Source: Cordyceps javanica (taxonomy: Eukaryota > Ascomycota > Sordariomycetes > Hypocreales > Cordycipitaceae). From it: 64,000 nt of DNA. A program made the translations under genes and the position numbers. Position 1 is the first letter of the stretch. Each line of letters starts with the position of its first letter. The stretch spans positions 744,001 through 808,000 of the forward strand of contig JAAECO010000001.1 of the NCBI GenBank assembly GCA_036850795.1, in the 5' to 3' direction. The notes beneath the pieces were generated by a model. It worked only from the letters and a program-made list of their open reading frames with translations. It ran no database searches and was not told where the DNA came from. Shown one piece after another: positions 45,458-57,182 of this stretch.

Positions 45458-45506
45458 GGTACGGAGCAGCTGGAGCTCGGTACTATCCCTCCAGCTGCTC
45501 CGTACC
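45458..45506. repeat. Perfect 18-bp inverted repeat, 13-nt loop
   Basis: The left arm (45458-45475) reads GGTACGGAGCAGCTGGAG. The right arm (45489-45506) is its exact reverse complement, and 13 nt separate them. Symmetry stops at both ends. The arms include TACGGAGCAGC, close to the TACGGAGTA words seen elsewhere in the window. It could fold as a hairpin, or be a remnant of a small inverted-repeat element. Confidence 0.85.
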
Positions 45507-47029
45507 ATCCTTATTACCGTTCAGGGGAGCCCACCTCTCCGCTGACAGTGGGGATGAAGGCTTGTGTCTTGCCTTCTTTGCATCAACATATTTGGAGTCA
45601 ATGACAGCTTATATTACAGGATAGGAAGAGGGCCACACCTAAAAAAAAAAAAAACCATGGTCGCCCAGCCAGCCGGGTGTGTTACAACGTGAAAACCCAC
45701 AGCTTTCCGTTCTCCACCTCCAATAGTACTTACCCGCCTGGGCTGAATTCATCGTCAGGCTGCGTGGAGAGTGTGCATGTGTGTATGGTACGGGGTGCCT
45801 ACTGTCCTGTACTTTGGCACGTTGTAGAGTAGTGATGCATGCGTTGGCAGTTCAAGGTCCCGTGGTGCCTTGTTAGTCGGTTACGATGCACATGTGGCAG
45901 TATGTACGCATGTATACACGATACGTGTTGTGCCTGCGGATGTAACAACGATTGGACGTTGCGGCGTGTCCGTGACAAGTGTCTCAAGCAACTTGATTCA
46001 CCGAGAGTGCATCAAGAAAGAAGGGGGAGGAGGGGCGGCGGCCTTGTCGCGTCCAATGCGCTGATGAACGCCGCGATTGTCCCTTTGATGCTACTTCCGC
46101 GTCCGCGGAATCCCCTGCCACGTATAACTTGCCGCATAACAGTCATGCAAAAAAAAAAAGGAAAAAGAGAAAAGAAAAAGAAAGACGAAAATAAGAAAAG
46201 GGCTGTCTTTGAACGCGTCCAAGGGGGGGATAACGAGGCGCGTGTGGCAGAGCCGCGTCACGATCCCCAAGGTCGTACGGTCGGCCTTTGGATGCTCTCG
46301 CTGAGAAAGTTGCTCATATGCTGGACGGCCCTTCGAAATTGATGCGAATATTCCATGGGGATGTCATCATCATTTTTTCCCGTCCCATGCCGTAGTAAAG
46401 AGTGTTGAATCCCTCAAATACGTCAAAAGACGACAAGGTGCCCGCGCTTGCCATCGTCAGCGCTTACAGAGGCTGACGATAGGAGTTGGAAGAAGCAAGG
46501 CAGCTGGCCCATGCTTCACTATGGCTTTCTGATTTTTTTACTAAAAGAAAAAAAAGCCAGGGCGACCTTGGCGGCCTCGGAAGAAAAGTTAAGAAACCAA
46601 ATCCATGTTCATTATTATCAATTTTTTTTGTGCAAGGGAGAGAGATGAGTACCAGTATAGAGCGAGCGAGCGCGCGCACGATGACTCGCGTGGAAACGGG
46701 ACGGGCCACCAAGGCTCACTGTCCAAGGGACGGTCCGAGCATCTGGGCTATGACATTCAGGAGGACTAACGACAGGATAATTTTAGTACAATTTTAGTAT
46801 TCATTTTGTTTGCAACACGCCATAATACATGACTGGTATCCTGCCAGGGAGGGTGTAATAATATGGGAGAAAAAAAAGGAAAGCTCTTGCGGCCCGCCCT
46901 TTTTTGGCCCCGTTCCACTTTCAACCGTTCCTCTTCTGGGAATCCTGCGAGATTAGGGTGCAAGCTTTTGTGCTTGCTTTGTTTAGCATCATTGGTGGGT
47001 TGCCCAGTACGGTTGGCAGCACGTATTCC

Positions 47030-47600
47030 GTACCTAGCAGCCCTAGGTAGGTAATATATCACCAGTACCACGACTGTCCGTACATAGGTATCCGTCAACA
47101 CTTACTACCAGTACATACCTAACTTACTTACCTAGACACATCCCAATAGGTAGGCATGTAGGTACTTACTATGTAAGGCAAGAAGGTACTCTTTGGGGAA
47201 GGGGGCGGGGCGTCAGTACCTACCTATGTAATAGCGCGGCGAGGCCGTGTTACAGAGATCGGAAGAGGCAGTGATTTAGTCGTGCTCCAACCAAGCACCG
47301 AGCCGTGTGAAACAGGTTCAGACACGGACCCGCGATGCCGTAGGTAGACTTCGCAGTAAGTAAATCGCAGAGCGGAAGTTGGAGGACCTACTTGCCTAAG
47401 ATGCTAAGGCACTAATTTAAGTACTTCCTCACCAGGTGGCATTTGCAGGAACCGCTCCGGGAGATTGGGCGCTCCTCTTTTCGATGTTTCTTAGTGGCTT
47501 TGGGGCAGCCACCTAAGTACTTAGTAGGTACTTACCGATGTGCCTGGGTCAAGAGGACGTACCTACTTAGGTACGGAGTACTTACGGATACCTGCCAGTA
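47030..47600. repeat. Dense TACCTAGGTA / TAGGTACTTA tract
   Basis: The segment is built from CCTAGGTAGGTA, TACCTAACTTACTTACCTAG, TAGGTAGGCATGTAGGTACT, GTACCTACCTATG and TTAGTAGGTACTTACC words on both strands. Many carry dyad symmetry around CCTAGG or GGTACC. It is non-coding, and the tract continues in weaker form to about 48000. Confidence 0.6.
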
Positions 47601-49400
47601 TACAAGAATGGCACCCGTGCCTCGCTAACGTTTGGGCAACGTTGGTACATACTAAAGAAGAGAAATGAGATTTTGTCGACTCTGGGCTTCCCGCTTCTGT
47701 GAGAGCCCGGCCGGAGCAGTCTAGGATTCTTGACCGCATTATTTCTTGCACACCTTGCGGAATAAGGAAACAATGAGAACAACTGAAAACAGCAATAAAA
47801 ATAAAGGGAAGCGGTCAGCAAAAGACCCGCGTAGCCAGGTCGCAGGCGACGGCCTACTAGGTATCTAGGTTAAGTAGTACTTTAGGTAGGAAGGTAAGTT
47901 CCGAGTCTTCTTCGTTGCTTGGGCGGCGGGCACCTGGGCTTAGAGGTACCTAGCTTCAGAGGGCGCCAGCGCCGGGAGGCCGCTATAGTAGGTAGTAGGC
48001 CCCGCTGTCAGTGGACCTCATGCACAGCGGCCGCGTCGGCAGCTAAGTCGAACCCAGCAAATTGGTCCAAATGTGTGTGGCACTAAGTAATGCGTACTGG
48101 CACCTAAGTTCAGGCGTTCTACTTATTTTCCCCCCTGCCAGTTGTCTTGGGGCGAACCAGTTCCATGACAAACGAGCTACTTAGGCTTTCACGTTTCCAG
48201 GGAGGAGAGCGCTAAGCAACCTCTTCTCAGCGGTAGGTATCTAGGTAGGAGGCTGCTGGCCTTAGCATGCTGGCCACCGCGCCACCATCGCGAAATATCT
48301 ACAAGAGCTTACTATGTACATGGCGGTGACGAAGAAGGAAAAAAAAAAGGAAAACAGAAGAAATGCTTGTTCCGCTGCACGAAAGACGTCTAGCGAGATG
48401 CAAGCCGCGTAGACAGGGCACAGGGGTGTATTTTTTTTCTGGGATACCGTGTTCTCTACAGTGACCGCTACAGGCCGTGACGATGGCCGTGGGTAATGGG
48501 CGAGGGGGGATCGTGATGCTGGATGCTGGAAGGCGGGCGTGCGGGCGGGCTGGCGTGCGGGCGTGCGATGCAACAGCATAGGTACACAGGTGCGACATGA
48601 TTCGACAAGATTGGTCTCTGAGAATCAAAAGCGTGTGTCGAGTATTTTTGGCCCTTGGGTGTTGTGCCAGGTGAGTTCGCTACGAGAGCACGAGAGACCG
48701 AGAAACGGACATGAGAGAGACCTGCAACTCAAACAAGGTCCCAAGGTAAGTACAAGGCAGCAACACCAGCCACCTTTTTTCCCCTCTCCCGTTCCCCTCA
48801 TCCTACAAAGTACCAAACTCAGTTGGCCCCCTCAAATTCCACGGCCGCTTTTAACACCACCGTCCGGGCAGGGAGGCCAGAGTCTCTCGTCGGCCTTCGC
48901 CTCCTTCCCCCACTGTCCTGGTGAAGCTGCTTTACCAATAGCCAACCAAGTAACTACTTACTCAGTAGTTGTTGCTGAATATAGGCAGACGCACCAGCCA
49001 GCTTGCCAGCGTGTTTAGGGGGGACAACCCAACAGAGGGGCGACATGGTTATAATGGTGATCGGGTGAAGGAACGGGACGGCATATCAGAGAGAGAATGA
49101 CGAGGAGGCGAAGCGGCGCGCTCGTACCGCTAGGACAGTAGAAGAGTGGGAGAAGTAATAAGTAAAGAATGTCATGTATCCTGGCAGTCATTCGATAGGT
49201 ACGCGAATAAATGCCTGCTAGGGCGGCGAGCTAGCACCTTTACCCGAACTTGACTGTGGCGTCGACATACAATCAAGTCTCGCCAAGTTTGTCATAGTTG
49301 GGCGGGTCAATGTAGAGAGAATGCAGCCAACTCGCTGTAGACGAGCAAGCAGCAGCAAGTTGGCAGGTTGGCAGGCAAGCAAGCAAGAAGTACTGAGTAA

Positions 49401-49435
49401 GAAGCAAGAAGCAAGAAGCAAGAAGCAAGAAGCAA
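49401..49435. repeat. (GAAGCAA)5 heptanucleotide tandem repeat
   Basis: These are five perfect GAAGCAA units, preceded by related CAAGCAAGCAAG sequence from about 49370. It is non-coding. Confidence 0.85.
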
Positions 49436-49589
49436 GCAAAAAAAGGACAACGTGAGGCTTGAACCCAAAAGGGGGGGACGATGGATGAGAGAGGGGGATG
49501 GGGGGTTAGAAGGCGACCAGGTCGGAAAAGCAGAGCTAATAAGGAAGTAGGTGTGAGTGGAGTGTGGGGCCCATCATCCTTATTGCTTG

Positions 49590-50090
49590 GTACCTAGGTA
49601 TCCGTACCCACGAACAGAGTCGTCGTCTTCAGTGCCAGAGTCCGCTGTTGTCTTCGGAGTACTGAGTACTTACTTACAGAACTGTTCGCTGGCTGCTGAT
49701 GCGCCGTGGGTAAGTAAGTAAGTAACTGAAAGCAAGGCAGGCAGGTACCTAGATGGGCACCTGTCAGTACCTAAGGTACCTACCGACCTGCCTAGCTGCC
49801 TCGGTAGACCTGATAACTTGGGTATCTTGGTGGCTTGCGTGCTTGCTTATTGGGCACCTCAAGCATCAGGACGGGCCGGCGCCGCCCCCTCGTTCTCGCC
49901 CGCTGACCTGCCCCGCCCGCAGGAAAAAAAAACAAAGCCAGCGAGCCACAGCGGTCGCCAGTCCACTAAGTAACTTAAGTACTTATATTTCCATCGTTAC
50001 TTAGGGTACTCAGGTGAGGTACCTTTTGAGTATACCTAAGTTGCCTACCTACCCTAGGTACCTACTGAAGTACCATACTTACTCCCGCTG
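49590..50090. repeat. TACCTAGGTA / GTAAGTAAGTAAGT tract
   Basis: Words such as TACCTAGGTATCCG, GGTAAGTAAGTAAGTAACTG, AGGTACCTAGATGG, CTAAGGTACCTACC and CTACCCTAGGTACCTAC are packed into about 500 bp. This is the second dense block of the spacer upstream of the C2H2 gene. Confidence 0.55.
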
Positions 50091-51321
50091 CGACGCCGCC
50101 AGAGACATGTACCCAGCCAAGTACCCCCTCCCCCCCCCCCTTGCCGCGTCGCTGCGTGGCCGCCTCAGGCCATCGGTAAGTACATGCTTCTCCTAAGTAC
50201 CGCGTATTGCAGGCTCGCCCACCCAACCATGCGCCGGTGAGGAGGTACCGTGAGCTTGACACGGCCGCTGGTGGACCGCGCAAAATGCCCCTAGACAGGC
50301 CCTCCCCCCATATGAAGAGTACCTTAAGTAGTAAGTATGGAGGGGTAAGGTACTTCCAGACGGAAGCTCCGGTACCTCCTGTGCCCTGTACAACCCACCA
50401 GAAACTGACCACCGACCAGAAGAAAACCACTGAACTGATGAGCACTGACTGGAATCCAGCTCTGCAACCCAGCCCAGCCCAGCCTAGCCCGCCCGGTCAG
50501 CGCACCACAAGTCCCTCCTTCCAGCGGCCTCTCATTTCCATTAGTGGCCTTTTCAACGGCTTCTCAGTGGTCTAACACCCCTCTCCCAAGTGCTGAGCTG
50601 TGTTGTCCCCCCCCCGCTCCTGTTTTGCTGCTCTCCTCTGTTCTGTTGCCCCCCTCCCCGCTTCCTCCCTCTCTCTGCCTTTTTTTTTTGCTGTTGCGCG
50701 CGCCGCGATTCTCCCCCCCTCCACTTTGTTACTCTCGTCCTTCGCCTTTTTCCCAAGCCTCTTGGCCCCCGCCCGTCTGGTCGCTGGCGTTCCCCCCGTT
50801 TGTATCCTCCCCCCCTCTCCCACCCCCCCTCAAACTTTCTACTACTTCTCCTCCGCTGCTCCTCCTCTCGTCCATCCTCTCCTCCCTCCCACGCACATCA
50901 TCCAAGTCAACTCACCAAGCTCCCACCACGGTCTTTCGCATCCCCCGCGTTGACCTTTTACGATCAGGCTTTTGCCTTTTCCAACCCAAGAGGCCTTTTT
51001 AGTTGCCTCATTCCTCAGACCACCGAATATACCCAAATCACATAGCACTTCCATGACCAGAATATCTTCCTCCCAAATGACCAGTTCTACGATCAAGACC
51101 ACCGTTGTCACACTTTAAACCCCACGGGAGCGCGCGCGCGAGCGAGGCTAGGAGTCGATAGCCCAACCCGCATCCAGACGATATTCAACCATCGTTCTGC
51201 AGGTCCTCGAATTATTTTATTCGCCCTTGCAGACAGTGTTTTTCGACAACCTCTCACACTGCTGATTTCACCTTGACCACCGACAAGTACTCGACAACGA
51301 TTCCAAGACGCACCGCCTACT

Positions 51322-53915
51322 ATGCCTGGAGCAAGCGTTGCCGTTTTGCCGCCTCAGGCGGCGTCAACATCGTCCCGAAAGACTTCCCTCGCACCTGAAC
51401 GCAAATACAAATGCCAGTTCTGCAACAGAGCCTTTAGCAGAAGTGAACATAGAAGCCGACACGAGCGATCACGTACGTCGATATCATCTTGTTTTCCCGT
51501 TACACGCGCCCATTTTGTTACTCGATGGGGGCCATGAAGCGAGTGCCGAACAAATTGCCAAACACTCGGGTTTCCTCAGTCTCTGCCAACCCCGTTCTCT
51601 GTTTCTGTCAATATTGCTCTTTTGGTACCGACGACTAACTATCACTCTCTACAGATACCAAAGAACGTCCCTTCAAATGCATGAAATGCAGAAGCACATT
51701 TGTTCGTCGTGACTTGCTTCTTCGCCATGACCGCACTGTCCACGCCAAAGATGGCGGTGTTCCCCTCCACAGCGACGGAAAGAGACGTGCGGGCCCAAAG
51801 ACCCGTGGTATTGATGGCACGCCCAAGGCATCCCTCGCACCCCTTGATGCCTCAACCCTGGAGCAGATGGAAAATGGCTCTGACACCGGTTTTGATGTCG
51901 AAGCCGCTGCCATGCTTGTTGCCGACCTTAAGGCCACCGCTGCCATGCGCAGCGATGACTCGACTTACGATGACAGCCAGTCCATGCCCTACTCGCCTCG
52001 CACCTGTGCTGCCATGGAGCCTGCAGTCACCTACCCGTCAGGTGCCATTGCCTTACCCCAGGTCCAGTGGGAAAACTTCATGTCGCAGCCTGGCGCCGAC
52101 TCCAAAGCCCATCCCATCACCCCAAGTGTCGCCGGCTCCTTCGATTCTCAGCGCTCTTTCGCCAGTGCCGCTACTCTGCAGCCTCACCTCAACCACTTGC
52201 CTCCCATCAGCGGTCAGAACCCTCACGGCTTCGTTCCGGCCATTCAGTCCATGTTGAGATCTGCCTCGCATTCCGATGCTGGCACGCCCATGAGCCCTAC
52301 TTTTGATTCCGCCCAGGCTGGCTTCAGAGCTCCTCAGTTTTCTGGCGACGATGAGCGTAACGCCATTCTCGACATCATTCGCAGCCACGATCGTGAGAAC
52401 GCAATTCCCGAAGGCTTTCGCCTACCTGGTCTTGGCTCACTTAACCGCTATCTATCGACGTACTTTGGCTTGTTCCATCACCATTTGCCGTTCCTGCATC
52501 CCGCCTCCTTCCACGCCACACAGGTCTCCCCGCCTTTGCTTTTAGCCGTCCTGAGTATTGGAGCCCTATACGCTTTTGACCAAGATCAGGCTTATATGCT
52601 ACATATTGGCTCCAAGGTGCTCGTCAACCAGTTCCTGCAGAACAAAGAAAACTTCAGCTCTCGCAAGTGCCCTCTCTGGACCATGCAGAGCTCCTTGTTG
52701 AACATGATTTTTGCTAGCTGGAGCGGTGACCCGAAGGGCCTTGAATGGGCTTGCTCGATCAAGAGTCTGCTCGCCAACATGGTTGCTGGCAATCGCTATG
52801 AGCTCAAGCTACGCCAAGAGGCCCGCGGCAACACAAAGCCCACGCGCGCTGAATGGGTCGAAGACGAAGGCTGTCGTCGCACGTATTATGCAGTCTACAT
52901 TTTCTTTGGTCTGCTGACAATGACGTATAACCACACGCCGGCAATCAGCTTCAACGAGTTCGAGGACCTTCAGCTCCCGTCTACCGAGGCTCTCTGGAAC
53001 GCGCAAGTCAACGACGAGAGTGCTTGGCAGGATCACATGAAAGGTTCTCCCGCCCTCACGTTCCTTGAGGCCCACGACAATCTCTTCCAGGGTGAGACTC
53101 TCCAATACAGCGCGTTTGCTACTCGTGTCATGATCAACGCTTTGTTTTTGGAAGTGTGGTACCACAAGCGCAGTCCAGAAGCATTGCAAGATGTTGTTAC
53201 CGAGTACAAGCTGCGTCTGGCCCTCGAGACCTGGGACAAGTCTCTGGAGCGCTGCGAGCCCGAAGCTGTCAGCGTTCCGCTAAGTGCTCCCCACAAGGGC
53301 CACCCGCTGATCTTCAACGCCAAGGCCATGTACAGAAACGCTCGTGCTCGTCTCGAGGTCGACTTGAAGGCTGTCCAAGAAGCTCTTCGCTATCATGATC
53401 CTTACGAAGTTGGTGCTGCCATGTCTCATGCCCGTGATCGCGTGAAGCGATCGAGCGAGATGATCAAGGTTATCGAGGAATGCTATAGCTGCATCGAAAC
53501 GGCCGTTCTGCAGGGCGTTCGATGGGTTGCCCGCACCTCACCCACAAACTGGAGCGTAGAGCATCCCTTGTGTGGACTTGACCTTATGATTATTCTTTCG
53601 CTTTGGCTCTATCGTCTGGAACATGACGAGGAGCCAGCGACGCAGGAAGAACTGGCCATGTACAACAAAGTAAGACAACTCTTTGTCAAGGACCTGGATG
53701 AGACTTACATGTCTCGGCTCAGCTCGATTGTCGCTCGACTTTGGGGTTCTATGCTCGACGAAGTTGTGGTTTGGGGAATCACTCGTCTCATGGGAGAATC
53801 TTTCAAGCTGCACTCCCAAGCGCTTGTCGGCTACGTCGATGACCGTGAAGCTTCCTCAAACGTTTCAACTCCTTCGATGATCTCTCAAGGAGCGGACGAG
53901 GACAGCGTGTACTAA
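51322..53915 (+). CDS. C2H2 zinc-finger regulator with fungal_trans domain (Adr1-like layout)
   Basis: There are two exons, 51322-51472 and 51655-53915, with a 182-nt intron, giving 803 residues. The protein is a DNA-binding transcription factor with two tandem C2H2 fingers. Finger 1 (about 30-51) is CQFC-x12-HERSH; its last zinc-binding His is encoded by the codon split by the intron. Finger 2 (about 58-81) is CMKC-x12-HDRTVH. The linker TKERPFK is the canonical finger linker. A Ser/Pro/Met-rich, disordered region follows. A fungal_trans-type domain runs from about residue 305 (LNRYLSTYFGLFHHHLPFLH, PPLLLAVLSIGALYAFDQ) to about 620. The layout resembles yeast Adr1 and related fungal regulators; the target genes are unknown. 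The long C/T-rich upstream region suggests a long leader. Confidence 0.9.
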
Positions 53916-55129
53916 AATTGCGATGACTGAATGATCTCTTTCCTACTGTTTTCATTGAGGGTTTCACCCCGTTTCCTTTTGCATATACCTCTCAGTTCCT
54001 TGAGTACCTTTTCCTATCTGCCTTCGTCATCAGGCTAATCATTTCGGTTTCGGCGTCTATTTTCTGAATTTTTGACTGGGAATGGAGTCGGTCTGCTTGT
54101 CTTTGTTTGGAATCCTTTCTTTGCCTCAATCGCCTTTTCCTTGGAAATTTCTCATCGGTCTCATCTCCATTTCTACCGTCGCGACGCCTGAGACAGAGCA
54201 GGCAACATGTCGTTTGCTTAAATTGTCCATTTTCTTTTGTCCACTTTTGATGGTTTTTTGGGGCACGTAATATTGTGGGACTACAGGTACACCGGGCTAC
54301 GAACGGGGAAGGTTTTGAAATGATATACCGGAGCACGCAGAGGGAAATGGCATCCAGACTACTAATTTCTGCCCAGGCAGCAGACTGATTGGCTGGTCCA
54401 TGATGGGAATGCCGAGTTGTTTCCTCTTCTGTTCTACTACCTGTTATCTTTTTGTTTTTGGCCTTGCTTTCTTTTGCTTTTGCCAGCAACCTGTTGCGTG
54501 CCAATTTGCGGTGATTTGCGTTTCTATTTCCTTGACTCTACTTGCGTCTCATTTGCTGCGCTCTCTTTTCCATTGTCATACTACTCTCCTTGTGCAAGTT
54601 TGTCAGCATGCATTGGCTTTCTTTCCTTTTCTCTTCTTTGAATATTTTATCATCGCTTTTCCTTTACTCTGGTTGTGTCAACGGGCTTGAACAACGCGAG
54701 AGCCTTGGAAGCTAGCTCGATGTTGAGTCTTGCCTCCTCCGGCACGATTCCTCTTCGAACCGACTGAGCCCGTTGCTCGTGTATAGATATTTAGTACTAC
54801 ATTGAATCAATAATACCTTCTCTGTCAAAATTTGTTTCTCTTTGAGTATTGGTGTGGACCTTGCAGTCGGCTTGGTGCAAGGGCGCGCTATATTGCAAAA
54901 GTGAGGGCCCGTGTGTAACACAATACAAAGGCAGGTGCGAACCCGACTGATTTGTTTCTGCGCATTCCCAAGAGACTCGGTCTGTGGCGGCATGCCAAAA
55001 TCTCATCTCTTCATCTGCATTCTCACCCGTCGGTCACAATACAGAAGACAACAACAGTCGTCACCCTGTGCCTCCCATCACCAGATACTATCACGCATTG
55101 CGTTGACCACAGAGTTCGGCGTGACGAGA
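53916..55129. other. Intergenic region, tandem genes
   Basis: This 1.2-kb spacer contains T-rich, C/T-rich sequence (54400-54680), probably 3'-UTR and promoter DNA. The frame of the GH16 gene is open upstream to 54911, but without signal-peptide character. No other gene is supported. Confidence 0.4.
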
Positions 55130-56293
55130 ATGCGGCTGCGTCGTGAGAGTGTTGCCCTGCGAGCTTCAATCGTACTTTTCTTCCTATTTTGGGTCTACGA
55201 TGTATCGGCAACAGCATGCACGTGCGGCTACCAAGTTGATAGCGCAAACGGCGACAAAATGCTCTTCACAGAAGCAATCGAAACGGATTTTCGTAGGCTC
55301 AAATCCATCGCTGCAGCCAAGGACTGGCAGATACAAGAGTTCAACGTGTCCGCAGAGGCTGGCCGCGGCAAATACTCCAAGTTCTTCTCGCCCAGCAATG
55401 TTGCTATTGGATCAGGCGTAGCAAACAAAGGTGCTTCTGGGAAACAGGCTGGCGTGCAGCTCTCCGTTGGCGCCACCATTGTCGACGGTGCCGTGCCTGT
55501 TGCGGAAATGGATACTACTCGACATGATCTCCTGTGGGGATCTTTCCGAGCAGGCATGAAACTGACACCCGTAAAAGGGACATGTGCAGCCTTCTTCTGG
55601 GTAAGTGTTCTTCGTGTGACAGAAATGACGGGATCGGCGCTACTAATAATGCCAACATCTGGTGGCGGCTAGTACTTCAACGATACCCAGGAGATTGACA
55701 TGGAATTTCTTTCCACGGAATATGATCGGGAGAACAACAGGTATCCGGTAAATCTCGTGGTACAATCCAAGGCCTCGGCCGCGAGGGGCTATGATGCAAG
55801 CGGTACTTCGACATACAAGACGATAAACCTAGATTTCGACCCATCAGCAGGATTTCATGAGTATCGCTTCGATTATCTGCCAGAAGCAGTGCATTTTTAT
55901 GCCGATAGCAAATTACTGGCACAGATGGAAGGTGCGGAAATACCCGACAGCGCTGGGCACCTCATTCTCCAACATTGGAGCAATGGCAACGCAAAGTGGT
56001 CGGGTGGACCACCGAAGGAGGACGCTACCATTGTTGTCAGTTACGTCAAGGCATACTTTAATTCATCAGATGCTAGTAGAGAGCATCATTGGAAGACTGG
56101 CTGCGGCTCCGGGCGGGTTGACGCATGTTTGGTGCCCAACGGAACAGCCGGTGACGCGACAGATGGCGGGCAATTTTTCAACCCAAATCACACGCAGGAT
56201 AGCAGTGGCGAAAGTTTGGCGCCTGCCATAATGCCTAGGCTATGGTACTTTCTACTGTTGTTGATCGGGCTGGTGTGTATAGGGACTGATTAA
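55130..56293 (+). CDS. GH16 family beta-glucan-active enzyme, secreted, probably GPI-anchored
   Basis: There are two exons, 55130-55600 and 55673-56293, with a 72-nt intron (GTAAGT, branch TACTAAT, CTAG), giving 363 residues. I chose the ATG at 55130 because it starts a signal peptide: a basic MRLRRES, a hydrophobic SIVLFFLFWVYDV, then SATA before CTCGYQV. The GH16 catalytic motif is QEIDMEF, with nucleophile E164, helper D166 and acid/base E168, right after the splice. Flanking strands such as FRAGMKL and HEYRFDYLPEAVHFYAD fit the concanavalin-like jelly roll. The last 20 residues (RLWYFLLLLIGLVCIGTD) look like a GPI-addition tail, preceded by a Ser/Gly/Asn-rich stretch. It probably cuts or transfers beta-glucan in the cell wall; the subfamily is not assigned. 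Confidence 0.88.
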
Positions 56294-57182
56294 GTGCACG
56301 CGATGTGGGAATAGCGAATGTCTGGCATGCGCACGATGTCTGTGCTGAGACTTGCTGCTAGATGACGAGTCATTTGTGAGGGCTGGTAAGGTAAACACGA
56401 GGGAGGCTAGCTTCGGGATGTATATATATTCGAGGCAATGATGCGCTGAAACGGATGATGATAATAGACCGAGTTAAACATGGGATGGTATGTCTCAGGT
56501 GATATAAGACGGGCAGGCTGCGAAGGCAAGCTGCGGCACATGGTCATCTGACGCGACGTGACTGCGTGGGCGGTGCACGATCGGCGTTGTCTCATTTCTA
56601 CAAAGGGCATCATTTCTCTGGGACAGGAATAATGTGACTACATGAAAGTTGACGATGGTCCGCATAAAGTTTTTGTGAGGCCGAGCCAAGAGGGCCAGGA
56701 TGACAGGCTACGCGGCGCAGCATGTGGATATAGGGCACGAGAACGATCGACAAAGATGAAGATTCTCGAGTATTGCGCACGCACCTGGGAAACGGCCAGT
56801 CCGCTGGTCGATGCTGGTACGACAGCAGGAGATCTACGAGCAATGATCAGTTACTCGGGCTGTGGCTCAATGTTTATATAAAGGGGTGCGGGTGCGGCCC
56901 GATGCCGTGGTCTGGATCCTGTCATCATCATACTTTTGCACCAGTTCAAGCCTAAACCCACATTAGGCTCCGCCTCGAAGCTCACATTGGTGTCAAACTA
57001 CTTAGCTCATCTCAAAGAGATAAACAAGGAAGCCCAATAATATATCGCGCATCTTGGACACTTGTCAAGATCTTTCTCTCGGAAAGCCTAGGCAGAGAGA
57101 CGCACTCACGAGAGCACGACCCAAGTCAACGACCAACACGGTATAGCATCAGCTCGAAACACCCATCCATCCATACATCATC
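56294..57182. promoter_or_regulatory. Upstream region of the GH64 gene
   Basis: This 889-bp spacer has a TATATAAA at 56875-56882, about 300 bp before the GH64 ATG. It could be its TATA box if the leader is long. No coding frame has protein-like composition. Confidence 0.4.

Larger units (their letters stand above)
41907..51321. other. 9.4-kb spacer without a supported gene
   Basis: The first 800 bp are the Ras GEF's promoter and leader. From 42700 to 46400 the DNA is unremarkable apart from an inverted repeat at 45458-45506, a CGGT run near 42820-42838 and purine tracts near 46147-46200. From 46960 to 50100 TACCTAGGTA-type words are very dense. From about 50570 to 50930 the plus strand is strongly C/T-rich, with long C-runs, and is probably the leader or promoter of the C2H2 gene. 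All ORFs on both strands have low-complexity or random composition. No tRNA was convincing. Confidence 0.45.

Noticed and set aside
48539..49018. 159-aa ORF in the repeat-rich spacer
   Set aside because: Composition is random, it has no domain, and it lies within a tract of TAGGTA-type repeats.
49440..49470. Possible tRNA B-box (reverse of AGGCTTGAACC)
   Set aside because: The T-stem pairs poorly, and no A-box, anticodon arm or acceptor stem could be built around it.
50544..51111. Pro/Leu-rich ORFs before the C2H2 gene
   Set aside because: They result from a C/T-rich tract open in several frames at once, typical of leader DNA and not of a gene.
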